NCBI RefSeq assembly: GCF_014395975.1
Contig: NZ_CP060714.1
Location: 1,550,001-1,614,000, forward strand
Source: Diaphorobacter ruginosibacter
GTDB lineage: Bacteria > Pseudomonadota > Gammaproteobacteria > Burkholderiales > Burkholderiaceae_C
Length of the DNA stretch: 64,000 bases
Reading direction: 5' to 3'
Shown here: positions 17,645 to 26,060 of the stretch, one piece after another
Numbering within the stretch: position 1 is the stretch's first letter
Layout: every line of letters starts with the position of its first letter
Made by a program: the position numbers and the translations under genes
Notes under the pieces: generated by a model
What the model was told of the DNA's origin: nothing
Database searches by the model: none
Seen by the model: the letters and a program-made list of their open reading frames with translations, nothing else

Positions 17645-18577
17645 ATGACCGTACTCGTTATTGCAGAACACGACAACGCTTCGATCAAGAGCGCCACGCT
17701 GAACGCCGTCACCGCAGCCAAGGCCTGCGATGCCGACGTGCATGTGCTGGTGGCCGGTGAAGGTGCAGCCGCTGCGGCCCAGGCTGCAGCGCAGATTTCC
17801 GGTGTCTCCAAGGTTCTCCTGGCGGAAGCCCCCAGCCTGAAGGACGGCCTGGCAGAGAACGTGGCAGCGCAGGTGCTGGCCATTGCTGGCAACTACAGCC
17901 ACATCCTGTTCCCCGCAACCGCTTCGGGTAAGAACGTCGCTCCGCGCGTGGCCGCCAAGCTGGATGTGGCGCAGATCAGCGACATCACCAAGGTGGTCTC
18001 GGCCGACACGTTCGAGCGTCCGATCTACGCAGGCAATGCGATTGCCACCGTGCAGTCGGGCGACAAGGTCAAGGTGATCACCGTGCGCGGCACCGGCTTC
18101 GACGCAGCCCCGGCTGCTGGTGGCTCGGCCGCCGTCGACACCGTGGCTGCCGTGGCCGATTCCGGCAAGAGCGCCTTCATCGGCCGCGAAGTCACCAAGA
18201 ACGATCGTCCAGAACTGACCGCAGCCAAGATCATCGTCTCCGGTGGCCGCGCCCTGGGTTCCTCCGAGAAGTTCACCGAAGTGATGACGCCCCTGGCCGA
18301 CAAGCTGGGTGCCGCCATTGGCGCATCGCGCGCCGCAGTGGATGCGGGCTACGCGCCGAACGACCTGCAGGTCGGCCAGACCGGCAAGATCGTCGCGCCT
18401 CAGCTGTACATCGCCGCAGGCATTTCCGGCGCGATCCAGCATCTGGCCGGCATGAAGGACTCCAAGGTGATCGTTGCGATCAACAAGGACGAGGAAGCGC
18501 CGATCTTCTCGGTCGCCGACTACGGCCTGGTGGCCGACCTGTTCACGGCTGTGCCGGAACTGACCAAGGCACTGTAA
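17645..18577 (+). CDS. etfA: Electron transfer flavoprotein alpha subunit
   Basis: 310 residues. The C-terminal FAD-binding domain is clear: IVSGGRALGSSEKF, DAGYAPNDLQVGQTGKIVAP, LYIAAGISGAIQHLAGM and NKDEEAPIFSVADYGLVAD. The N-terminal domain pairs with EtfB. GGAGAAGA sits just upstream of the ATG. An intrinsic terminator follows the stop. The neighbouring acyl-CoA dehydrogenase is a likely electron donor. Confidence 0.95.
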   Translation: MTVLVIAEHDNASIKSATLNAVTAAKACDADVHVLVAGEGAAAAAQAAAQISGVSKVLLAEAPSLKDGLAENVAAQVLAIAGNYSHILFPATASGKNVAPRVAAKLDVAQISDITKVVSADTFERPIYAGNAIATVQSGDKVKVITVRGTGFDAAPAAGGSAAVDTVAAVADSGKSAFIGREVTKNDRPELTAAKIIVSGGRALGSSEKFTEVMTPLADKLGAAIGASRAAVDAGYAPNDLQVGQTGKIVAPQLYIAAGISGAIQHLAGMKDSKVIVAINKDEEAPIFSVADYGLVADLFTAVPELTKAL

Positions 18578-18598
18578 GCCGGTCCAAGCCACAAAACG

Positions 18599-18625
18599 GG
18601 GCATCCTGCGTGATGCCCTTTTTTT
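18599..18625 (+). terminator. Intrinsic terminator after etfA
   Basis: A 7-bp stem GGGCATC/GATGCCC with loop CTGCGT is followed by seven T. It ends the etfBA message; the next gene starts 38 bases later and so probably has its own promoter or depends on read-through. Confidence 0.85.
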
Positions 18626-18662
18626 CGCCAGTTTTTCAACTTTTCACACGAAGATCACGATC

Positions 18663-20453
18663 ATGAGCTACGTCGCCCCCATCAAGGACATGCTGTTTGA
18701 CATCGAGCACCTCGCCAACATCGAACAGGTGGCCAGCATTCCCGGTTTCGAAGACGCAGGTCTCGAAACCGCGCAAGCGGTTCTCGAAGAATGCGCGAAG
18801 CTCAGCGAAGGTGTGGTGGCGCCGCTGAACGTGGCGGGCGACCTGAACCCTTCGTCGTGGAAAGACGGCGTGGTCACGACCACGCCCGGTTTCAAGGACG
18901 CCTTCAAGCAATACGCGGAAGGCGGCTGGCAGGGCCTGCAGCATCCGGTGGATTTCGGCGGCCAGGGCTTGCCCAAGACCATCGGCGCGGCCTGCATCGA
19001 AATGCTCAACAGCGCCAACCTGAGCTTTGCGCTGTGCCCGCTGCTCACCGATGGCGCGATCGAGGCGCTGCTCACGGCGGGCAGCGACGAACTCAAGGCC
19101 ACCTATCTCGAAAAGCTCGTGACCGGCGAATGGACCGGCACGATGAACCTGACCGAGCCGCAGGCCGGCTCCGACCTGGCGCTCGTGCGCACCAAGGCCG
19201 AGCCGCAGCCCGACGGCAGCTACAAGGTGTTCGGCACCAAGATCTTCATCACCTACGGCGAACATGACATGGTGGACAACATCGTCCACCTCGTGCTGGC
19301 GCGCGTGGCGGGAGCACCCGAGGGCGTGAAGGGCATCAGCCTGTTCGTCGTGCCCAAGTTCCTCGTGAACAAGGATGGCTCGCTCGGCGCACGCAACGAT
19401 GTGCATTGCGTTTCCATCGAACACAAGATGGGCATCAAGGCATCGCCCACGGCGGTGCTGCAGTTCGGCGACCATGGCGGCGCCGTCGGTTACCTGGTGG
19501 GCGAGGAGAACCGCGGCCTCGAGTACATGTTCATTATGATGAACGCCGCGCGCTATGCCGTGGGCGTGCAGGGCATTGCCGTTGCGGAGCGCGCCTACCA
19601 GAAGGCGGTGGCCTATGCCAAGGAGCGCGTGCAGAGCCGTCCCGTGGATGGCAGCGTGAAGGCCAGCGCCACCATCATCCATCATCCCGATGTGCGTCGC
19701 ATGCTGATGACCATGCGTGCCTACACCGAGGGCTGCCGCGCGATGGCTCTGACCGGTGCGGCCGCCTACGACGCCGCGCACAGCCATCCCGATGCGCAGG
19801 TGCGCGCCGACAACGCCACGTTCTACGAATTCCTCGTGCCGCTGATCAAGGGCTACAGCACCGAGATGAGCCTGGAGGTCACCAGCCTGGGCGTGCAGGT
19901 GCACGGCGGCATGGGCTTCATCGAGGAAACCGGCGCGGCGCAGTACTACCGCGACGCGAAGATCCTGACCATCTACGAAGGCACGACCGCCATCCAGGCC
20001 AATGACCTGGTTGGCCGCAAGACCACGCGCGACGGCGGTGCCTCGGCCAAGGCGATCGCAGCCCAGATCGAGAAGACCGAGGGCGAGCTCAACGCCAGCG
20101 GCAGTGCCGACGCGAAGGCGGTTGCCGCGCGCCTGGCCGCAGCGCGCAAGGCCTTCCTCGACGTGGTGGACTTCATGGCCGGTGCCGCGAAGACATCGCC
20201 CAACGACGTGTACGCGGGAAGCGTCCCGTACCTGATGCTTGCGGGCAACCTGGTCGCTGGCTGGCAACTGGGCCGTGCGCTGCTCGTGGCGCAGGAACTG
20301 TCGGCCAAGGGCGAGGACAAGGTATTCATGGACGCCAAGGTGGCCACCGCGCGCTTCTATGCGGACCACATTCTGGTGAAGGCCGCCTCGCTGCGCGACA
20401 GCATCGTCGACGGTGCATCCACCGTGATGGCGCTGCCGCAGGACGCCTTCTGA
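18663..20453 (+). CDS. Acyl-CoA dehydrogenase, large type with C-terminal extension
   Basis: 596 residues, longer than the usual 380-residue enzymes. Core motifs are WTGTMNLTEPQAGSDL (FAD and substrate binding), GLEYMFIMMNAARYAVGVQG, VQVHGGMGFIEETGAAQYYRDAK, and YEGTTAIQANDLVGRK, which supplies the catalytic Glu at the MCAD-like position. A C-terminal domain of about 130 residues follows (PNDVYAGSVPYLMLAGNLVAG), as in the DmdC-like subgroup. Substrate chain length, or a role with methylmercaptopropionyl-CoA, cannot be decided. Electrons should pass to the adjacent ETF. Confidence 0.9.
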   Translation: MSYVAPIKDMLFDIEHLANIEQVASIPGFEDAGLETAQAVLEECAKLSEGVVAPLNVAGDLNPSSWKDGVVTTTPGFKDAFKQYAEGGWQGLQHPVDFGGQGLPKTIGAACIEMLNSANLSFALCPLLTDGAIEALLTAGSDELKATYLEKLVTGEWTGTMNLTEPQAGSDLALVRTKAEPQPDGSYKVFGTKIFITYGEHDMVDNIVHLVLARVAGAPEGVKGISLFVVPKFLVNKDGSLGARNDVHCVSIEHKMGIKASPTAVLQFGDHGGAVGYLVGEENRGLEYMFIMMNAARYAVGVQGIAVAERAYQKAVAYAKERVQSRPVDGSVKASATIIHHPDVRRMLMTMRAYTEGCRAMALTGAAAYDAAHSHPDAQVRADNATFYEFLVPLIKGYSTEMSLEVTSLGVQVHGGMGFIEETGAAQYYRDAKILTIYEGTTAIQANDLVGRKTTRDGGASAKAIAAQIEKTEGELNASGSADAKAVAARLAAARKAFLDVVDFMAGAAKTSPNDVYAGSVPYLMLAGNLVAGWQLGRALLVAQELSAKGEDKVFMDAKVATARFYADHILVKAASLRDSIVDGASTVMALPQDAF

Positions 20454-20558
20454 TCGCCGCGCGCCGCTGACTCTTTGTCATTCACCGTTGCCGCCGGCGC
20501 TGCCGGTGGCATGGCCTACCTACATTCAACCCCCATTCATTCCCAGGAGACTCTCGCC

Positions 20559-21515
20559 ATGTCCAAGCTGCCACCCGCGCTGCAAAAGCTCGCGTTGCCC
20601 GTGATCGCTTCGCCCATGTTCATCGTCAGCACGCCCAAGCTGGTGATCGAGCAGTGCAAGGCAGGGATCGTCGGCTCGATGCCCTCGCTCAACGCCCGCC
20701 CGGCCGAGCAGCTCGATGACTGGCTGGCCGAGATCACGGAGACCCTGGCCGCCTGGGACAGGGCGAATCCGGATGCTCCGTCCGCACCGTTCGCGATCAA
20801 CCAGATCGTGCACAAGAGCAATGACCGCCTGGAGCACGACCTGCAGGTCTGCGCCAAGTACAAGGTGCCGCTGGTGATCACCAGCCTCGGCGCGCGCGAA
20901 GACCTGAACCAGGCCGTGCACAGCTGGGGCGGCGTGGTGCTGCACGACATCATCAACAACAAGTTCGCACACAAGGCGATCGAGAAGGGTGCCGACGGCC
21001 TGATCGCCGTTGCCGCCGGCGCGGGCGGCCATGCGGGCGTGAAGAGCCCGTTCGCACTGATCCAGGAAATCCGCCAGTGGTTCGACGGCCCGCTCGCGCT
21101 GTCGGGCTCGATCGCCTCGGGCGACGCCGTGCTCGCGGCCCTGGCCATGGGCGCGGACTTCGCCTACGTAGGCTCGGCCTTCATCGCGACCGAGGAGGCG
21201 CGCGCCACGGATGCCTACAAGCAGGCCATCGTGGAAGGCACGTCGGATGACATCATCTACAGCAACCTGTTCACCGGCGTGCATGGCAACTATCTTGCGG
21301 CCAGCATCCGTGCGGCGGGGCTCGATCCCGAGAACCTGCCCGAGTCCGATCCCAGCAAGATGAACTTTGGCGGCAATGCGGCGGCCAAGGCCTGGAAGGA
21401 CATCTGGGGCAGTGGCCAGGGGATTGGCACCATCAATGAGGTGGTCAAGGCCGGTGAGCTGGTCGCCCGCCTGAAGCGCGAATACGCCGCAGCGCGTGCG
21501 CGCCTTGCGCTCTGA
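20559..21515 (+). CDS. Nitronate monooxygenase family (FMN-dependent)
   Basis: 318 residues from ATG 20559, chosen because AGGAGA lies 8 bases upstream; an in-frame ATG at 20511 has no such site. The TIM-barrel enzyme shows LALPVIASPMFIVSTPKLV, AAGAGGHAGVKSPFALIQEIR (phosphate of FMN) and SGSIASGDAVLAALAMGADFAYVGSAF. Such enzymes oxidise alkyl nitronates with O2, although many homologues act on other substrates, including trans-2-enoyl-ACP. The gene follows the acyl-CoA dehydrogenase by 105 bases in the same direction. Confidence 0.87.
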   Translation: MSKLPPALQKLALPVIASPMFIVSTPKLVIEQCKAGIVGSMPSLNARPAEQLDDWLAEITETLAAWDRANPDAPSAPFAINQIVHKSNDRLEHDLQVCAKYKVPLVITSLGAREDLNQAVHSWGGVVLHDIINNKFAHKAIEKGADGLIAVAAGAGGHAGVKSPFALIQEIRQWFDGPLALSGSIASGDAVLAALAMGADFAYVGSAFIATEEARATDAYKQAIVEGTSDDIIYSNLFTGVHGNYLAASIRAAGLDPENLPESDPSKMNFGGNAAAKAWKDIWGSGQGIGTINEVVKAGELVARLKREYAAARARLAL

Positions 21516-21596
21516 TTTTTTGCGGAATACCGGGGTGGGTGGGGTTTCGTGACGAATTGACTTGCGGCTCTTGGGTTGAGAGTCTTCGTTTTGGGG

Positions 21597-21689
21597 TGCT
21601 GATATGGCCCCTCATACTTTGTTGCAAAGGCTTGCCGTACCAAAGTACTGTCTTCGCCTTTGCGTCGCGTCTGAGGGGCCATCTCAGCA
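21597..21689. repeat. 93-nt imperfect palindrome with TG...CA ends, possible MITE/REP-like element
   Basis: The ends pair: TGCTGA with TCAGCA, then ATGGCCCCTCA with TGAGGGGCCAT. The inner GCAAAGGC pairs with GCCTTTGC, and the apex is GTAC-CAAA-GTAC. The direct repeat TTGGGG lies immediately outside both ends (21591-21596 and 21690-21695) and could be a target-site duplication. It sits in the 289-bp gap between two convergent genes. It has no credible coding capacity. It could be a small non-autonomous transposable element or a dispersed palindromic repeat. A terminator role is possible, but no T tract is seen. Confidence 0.6.
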
Positions 21690-21804
21690 TTGGGGTGACC
21701 AGTTTATGGCGGGCGCGCGCTGCGCAGGCTGTCGTCGGGAGGCTTCTCACTAATCCCGACAACCTGTGATGAGCCTTTCATTGGGGGGCATCTTCTGACC
21801 CGCC

Positions 21805-23049
21805 TCAGGCCGCCTGCATGGCAAGCGGCTTGGGGCGGTCTTCCTTGATCGGCAGATTCACCAGCGCGGCCAGCAACGCGAGTACCGCGTCGGCCCACCA
21901 GATCCAGTCGTAGTTGCCCGTCGCCACCACGGCCAGGCCGCCGAGCCAGGCGCCAAGGAATCCGCCGATCTGGTGTGTGAGCAGGGTCAGGCCGAACAGT
22001 GTCGCCAGATAGCGCGGACCGAACAGCTTCGCCGTGAGACCGGCGGTGGGCGGTACGGTGGCAAGCCAGGTGGCACCGAGCACCACCGCAAACACATAGA
22101 ACGTCACCGGCTCCTTCGGGGCTGCCATGAAGATGAGAATGGCCACCGCACGCGATGCGTACATCCAGAACAGGATCATCTTCATGCGCACACGCGAGCC
22201 CAGCGCGCCAGCGACGAGGCTTCCGGCCACATTGGCCAGCCCGATCAGCGCGAGGGAGGTCGATGCCACGTTGGCGCTGAGCCCGCACAGATCCACCTCG
22301 CCGGGCATGTGCGTGACAAGAAACGCAATGTGGAACCCGCAGGTGAAGAACCCCGCATGCAGGCACCAGTAGCTGCGATCCCGCAGGGCGATGGCGAGTT
22401 GCTGGCGCAGCGTGAGCGCGCTGGAGCCTGACCCCGCGCCCGAGGCATTGGTGGAGCCCGCTGCATGCGGCCTGCCGCGCAGCCACCATGCCATTGGTGC
22501 CGTGGTGAGCGCGAACACCGCCATCATCCACATCGCCTGCATCCAGCCGAATGCCGACATCACTGCCTGGTTCAGCGGTGCGAAGATGAATTGGCCCACG
22601 CTCCCGCCCGCATTGATCACCCCACCGGCAAATGAGCGCTGCTCGGGCGCGATGCGCTGCGCGGTCGCGCCGATCAGGATGGAGAAGCTGCCCGCACCGG
22701 CGCCTGCCGCGCTCAGCAGGCCGACCGCGAAGATCAGCCCCCATTTGCTCGTGACCTGCGTCGTGAGAACGCTGCCGGCCGCCAGCAGAAAGGCGCCCAG
22801 CACGATGACGCGACCCGGGCCCCAGCGGTCGGCCACCGCGCCGAAGACCGGCTGGATCGCTCCCCAGACCAGTTGCGCAATGGCCATCGCGAAGCTGATC
22901 TTGGCAATGCCCAGGCCCGTATGCGAATTGATGGGCGAGAGAAACAGCCCCAGTGATTGCCGCGAGCCCATGGTGATCATGAGCACCAGCGCGGCCACCA
23001 TCACCAGGGCCCAGGAGGTAGCGGGGGAGGTAGAGGAGGACTTCTTCAT
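21805..23049 (-). CDS. Major facilitator superfamily transporter
   Basis: 414 residues with about 12 hydrophobic segments. The loop after helix 2 reads GAVADRWGPGRVIVLGA, the typical MFS loop 2-3 motif. A hydrophilic central loop (RPHAAGSTNASGAGSGSSALTL) separates the two halves. The family resembles oxalate/formate-type or monocarboxylate antiporters (VMITMGSRQSLGLFLSPI, GGVINAGGSVGQFIFAPLNQ). GGAGG precedes the ATG at 23049. The gene diverges from a LysR regulator, which probably controls it. The substrate is unknown. Confidence 0.87.
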   Translation of the reverse strand: MKKSSSTSPATSWALVMVAALVLMITMGSRQSLGLFLSPINSHTGLGIAKISFAMAIAQLVWGAIQPVFGAVADRWGPGRVIVLGAFLLAAGSVLTTQVTSKWGLIFAVGLLSAAGAGAGSFSILIGATAQRIAPEQRSFAGGVINAGGSVGQFIFAPLNQAVMSAFGWMQAMWMMAVFALTTAPMAWWLRGRPHAAGSTNASGAGSGSSALTLRQQLAIALRDRSYWCLHAGFFTCGFHIAFLVTHMPGEVDLCGLSANVASTSLALIGLANVAGSLVAGALGSRVRMKMILFWMYASRAVAILIFMAAPKEPVTFYVFAVVLGATWLATVPPTAGLTAKLFGPRYLATLFGLTLLTHQIGGFLGAWLGGLAVVATGNYDWIWWADAVLALLAALVNLPIKEDRPKPLAMQAA

Positions 23050-23170
23050 GGAGTGGTCCTCCGGATCGGCATGAAAGACATGGCAGGCAGAGGTTCCTGG
23101 CGAGAACATGTGATGGAAAGCCTGATTGTTCAGAAACAGGCCCCCGGCTGACAAACGATTAAATTTGCGC

Positions 23171-23195
23171 CATGAAATAGAATTTCTATTTCATG
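23171..23195. promoter_or_regulatory. 25-bp palindrome covering the LysR start codon
   Basis: Two perfect 12-bp arms, CATGAAATAGAA and TTCTATTTCATG, flank a single T. The ATG of the LysR gene (23193-23195) is the end of the right arm. It has the length and dyad symmetry of a LysR-type operator, though the arms meet almost without a spacer. Occupation would block initiation, so direct autorepression is likely. The MFS start lies 121 bp away. Confidence 0.65.
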
Positions 23196-24095
23196 ACCGC
23201 CCCGCTTCCTCTCAAGTCGCTCATCGTCTTCGACGCCGCTATGCGCCACAAGAGCTTCACGCAGGCCGCGCAGGAGCTGCATGTCACGCCAGGCGCGGTA
23301 GGCCAGCAGATCCAGAAGCTGGAGGAATGGTTGGGCGCCCCGCTGTTCGTGCGCAGCATCCGCCAGGTGGTGCCCACGGCAGACGCGCAGACCTACTGGG
23401 CGACGATCCAGCCCGCGTTGGCCCGCATCCGGCAGGCGAGTGACCAGTTGCGGCTCAGCCAGTCGAACGAGGTCTGGCTCTCCATGCCGCCCACGCTGGC
23501 TGCCAAATGGTTTGCTCCGCGCATGGCAGCATTTCTTACGCTGCACCCGGAGGTCTCCCTGCACCTGGGGGCCACCACCGACCTCACCAACTTCGATCGC
23601 GACCGCGCAGACCTGGCCATCCGCCATTTCGACGGCAACGACCCGCAGCTCCAGGTCGATCTGCTCTATCCCGACGAAGCCCGCCTGTACTGCACGCCCG
23701 CATACGCCGGCTCCATCCAGCTCAAAACACCCGATGACCTGGTGCGCGCCACCCTGCTCAATACCACCATCCTGCCCTATTGGGACGAGTGGCTTGAACG
23801 CTTCAGCGGACTGTCCAGGCCGCAGGTCGCGCGCATCACCCGGCAGCACTTCGATCAGTCGGCGCTCGCCATCGAAAGTGCCCGCCATGGCCAGGGCGTG
23901 GTGCTCAGCAGCGCCATCCTCACTGAGGCCGAGCTGCGCGGCGGCACCCTGATCGAGCCCTTCGCACAGATGCGGCTGCCTGTGGAGAAGGCCTACTACC
24001 TGGTGCATCACAGACAGGCCAACCTGCGTCCCGCTGCGCGGGCACTGAGGGAGTGGTTGCTGGGTGTGGCGGAGAGGGAAAGAGGGCTGGGGTGA
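23193..24095 (+). CDS. LysR-family transcriptional regulator (GcvA-like)
   Basis: 300 residues. The N-terminal helix-turn-helix reads SLIVFDAAMRHKSFTQAAQELHVTPGAVGQQIQKLEEWLG, the GcvA-like form of the LysR domain. It is followed by a linker helix and a substrate-binding domain (SMPPTLAAKWFAPRMAAFLTLHPEV). No Shine-Dalgarno sequence precedes the ATG, because the region is taken by a palindrome. It probably regulates the divergent MFS gene and itself. The inducer is unknown. Confidence 0.88.
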   Translation: MTAPLPLKSLIVFDAAMRHKSFTQAAQELHVTPGAVGQQIQKLEEWLGAPLFVRSIRQVVPTADAQTYWATIQPALARIRQASDQLRLSQSNEVWLSMPPTLAAKWFAPRMAAFLTLHPEVSLHLGATTDLTNFDRDRADLAIRHFDGNDPQLQVDLLYPDEARLYCTPAYAGSIQLKTPDDLVRATLLNTTILPYWDEWLERFSGLSRPQVARITRQHFDQSALAIESARHGQGVVLSSAILTEAELRGGTLIEPFAQMRLPVEKAYYLVHHRQANLRPAARALREWLLGVAERERGLG

Positions 24096-24200
24096 TGAAT
24101 GATGGCCGAGGAGTAGAGTCAATCACTGAGGCGGAGGCCGTCAAATTAGCGCGACGGCATCGGGAGGCTTGCCAGACGATGCGCCCTGTTGTCTGAACAA

Positions 24201-25616
24201 CTACACCACAGCGCTGAGGGATTCGGGCCGCCGCGCAAGCAGATGGGACAACCGTTGCAGGCCCGCCTGCAAGCGCCCACGGTCCTTGATGCTGCCCAAG
24301 GATATTCGGATGGCATTCACGGATCCGCTGCTGTTGGAGTTGGTTGCACCGGTTGCGAACGCCTCCGCGGGCGTGACTGCTATGCCCTCGCTGTCGGCTG
24401 CGCGCGCAAACTGCGAGGGGCTCCAATAACCGGGCAGATCGAGCCATACATGCAGGCCATCGCCGGCGCCGTTGTACCGCCCCGCCAGAATGTCTCCGGC
24501 CATCCGGTGGCGCAGGCACGCTTCCTTGCGTACGCCTTCCATCAATCCATCAGCCGAGCCGTCAAGAATCCATTGCGTGGCCAGTGCGGCCGTCAGTGGA
24601 GCGACCATCAGGGCAAAGGATCTCAGCGCGACCAGGAAACGTTCGCGCTCATGCGGGTCACGTATGAGCACGAAGGCGACACGCAGCCCGGGCGTCAGGC
24701 ACTTCGACAGGGTGGAGATGTAGTACGCCCGATCCGGGGCCAACGTGGCAATCGGTGGCGGCGGGGCATCGGCCAGGAGCCAGTAGGGATCGTCCTCGAT
24801 GATGCGTGCATTGCAGCGCTTCGCAATGGCGGCGAGTTCCTTGCGCCGCTGCTCGCCCATGGTGATGGCGGTCGGGTTCTGCAAGGTCGGGTTGAGGTAG
24901 ACCAGCGCAGGCTGGTGCTGGCGGCATGCTTGCTCCAGCATCTCAGGCATCATCCCGTGCCTGTCTGCTTCCACCGCGATGATGCGCCTGCCGAACTGGG
25001 TCGCTGCGGCACGCAGGCCGGGATAGCTGGTCGGCTCCGCCAGGATCACGTCGCCAGGCTCCGACAGGGCAAGGATCAATGCCGCGATCGCCGCTTGCGC
25101 GCCCGGACAGACGACAACGTGCCCTGAATCCAGACGCCCAAACATCGGCTCGAGCCATCGGGCTCCGGCCTTGCGGTCGGAGTCGCTGCCCCCGCCCAGG
25201 TGGTAGGTCATCAGCAGTTCGGAATCGGCCCTCATCAATACTTGAGACAGGCCTTGTTTCAACAGGTCGTCGAAGTCCACACCCTCCGGAGGTGGCGGGG
25301 TATTCATGCTCAGATCGAGAATCGAGGTCAGTTCGACTTTCGGCGCCGCGACATAGGTACCCCGCGCCCCGCGTCCCTCCAGCAGATGACGGCGCCTGGC
25401 CTCGTCGTATGCGCGCGTGATCGTCGTCAGGTCCACATCCAGCAGCGCCGCCAAGCGGCGCTGCGGGGGGAGGCGGTCACCGGGTTTCAGCGAGCCCGCT
25501 GATACAGCCGCCTGCAACGCATCGGCAATCTGCAAGAAACGTGGTCCACCGTGCGCGGCCAATCGCGGCAGCCAAACGGGCGAGCTGTCATCTTGTAGGG
25601 CTATCAACGAGGACAT
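24201..25616 (-). CDS. MocR-type regulator: GntR DNA-binding domain fused to an aminotransferase-like domain
   Basis: 471 residues from the ATG at 25616. The N-terminal winged helix covers about residues 25-90 (LQIADALQAAVSAGSLKPGDRLPPQRRLAALL...TTITRAYDEARRRHLLEGRGARGTYV). A fold type I PLP domain follows, with CPGAQAAIAALILAL, YLNPTLQNPTAITM, IIEDDPYWLL and YISTLSKCLTPGLRVAF. The last contains the Schiff-base Lys. MocR proteins sense PLP or amines and activate amino acid, GABA or PLP metabolism. The target is not obvious; the small membrane gene at 25776 is divergent. Confidence 0.88.
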   Translation of the reverse strand: MSSLIALQDDSSPVWLPRLAAHGGPRFLQIADALQAAVSAGSLKPGDRLPPQRRLAALLDVDLTTITRAYDEARRRHLLEGRGARGTYVAAPKVELTSILDLSMNTPPPPEGVDFDDLLKQGLSQVLMRADSELLMTYHLGGGSDSDRKAGARWLEPMFGRLDSGHVVVCPGAQAAIAALILALSEPGDVILAEPTSYPGLRAAATQFGRRIIAVEADRHGMMPEMLEQACRQHQPALVYLNPTLQNPTAITMGEQRRKELAAIAKRCNARIIEDDPYWLLADAPPPPIATLAPDRAYYISTLSKCLTPGLRVAFVLIRDPHERERFLVALRSFALMVAPLTAALATQWILDGSADGLMEGVRKEACLRHRMAGDILAGRYNGAGDGLHVWLDLPGYWSPSQFARAADSEGIAVTPAEAFATGATNSNSSGSVNAIRISLGSIKDRGRLQAGLQRLSHLLARRPESLSAVV

Positions 25617-25775
25617 TTTGTCTCGATGTATGGAAATTGCTTTTAAGTAATATGCCTCAGAACGCATAGCAACACATCCTTGTATGGGCAATCGCTGGCG
25701 TTTGCTTCCGTCATCACGGAGGTAGTGTTTCTCAGGATAGATAGTGTCAAGCCATAGGCTGGAAATTTTCAAAAA

Positions 25776-26009
25776 ATGATCGATTGGATCCCTGTAGTCT
25801 TTGTTACGTTCAAGGTCCTCATCTTCGGCGCGTGCATGTTCTTTGCCATCAAGTGGCACTACGACCAAGGGAAGCGGGGTGCAGACAGGCGCGCGCTGCT
25901 GCGCGCGGGCGGCAAGGTGGCAGCCATCTTTGTGCTGTTGCTCCTGGGGGTATTGTTCTTCACCTTCACCCTGGCCACGAAGCTCGGCATGGACTTGCGC
26001 CTCCCGTGA
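25776..26009 (+). CDS. Small two-helix membrane protein, unknown function
   Basis: 77 residues. There are two hydrophobic segments, about residues 6-25 (VVFVTFKVLIFGACMFFAIKW) and 48-68 (VAAIFVLLLLGVLFFTFTLA), joined by a basic loop (HYDQGKRGADRRALLRAGGK). The basic loop predicts a cytosolic hairpin with both ends outside. I do not recognise a family. Codon use and hydrophobicity pattern support a real gene, but the ribosome-binding site is weak. It is divergent from the MocR-like gene and convergent with the esterase gene. Confidence 0.6.
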   Translation: MIDWIPVVFVTFKVLIFGACMFFAIKWHYDQGKRGADRRALLRAGGKVAAIFVLLLLGVLFFTFTLATKLGMDLRLP

Positions 26010-26060
26010 TGGCAAAGATGGTAGGCGGGTATCCAGCGATGTGATTCCAGCACGTGCGAG

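Noticed and set aside
21539..21769. Small reading frames on both strands in the gap after the nitronate monooxygenase gene
   Set aside because: They run across the 93-nt palindrome and have no signal, domain or ribosome-binding site. They are by-products of the repeat.
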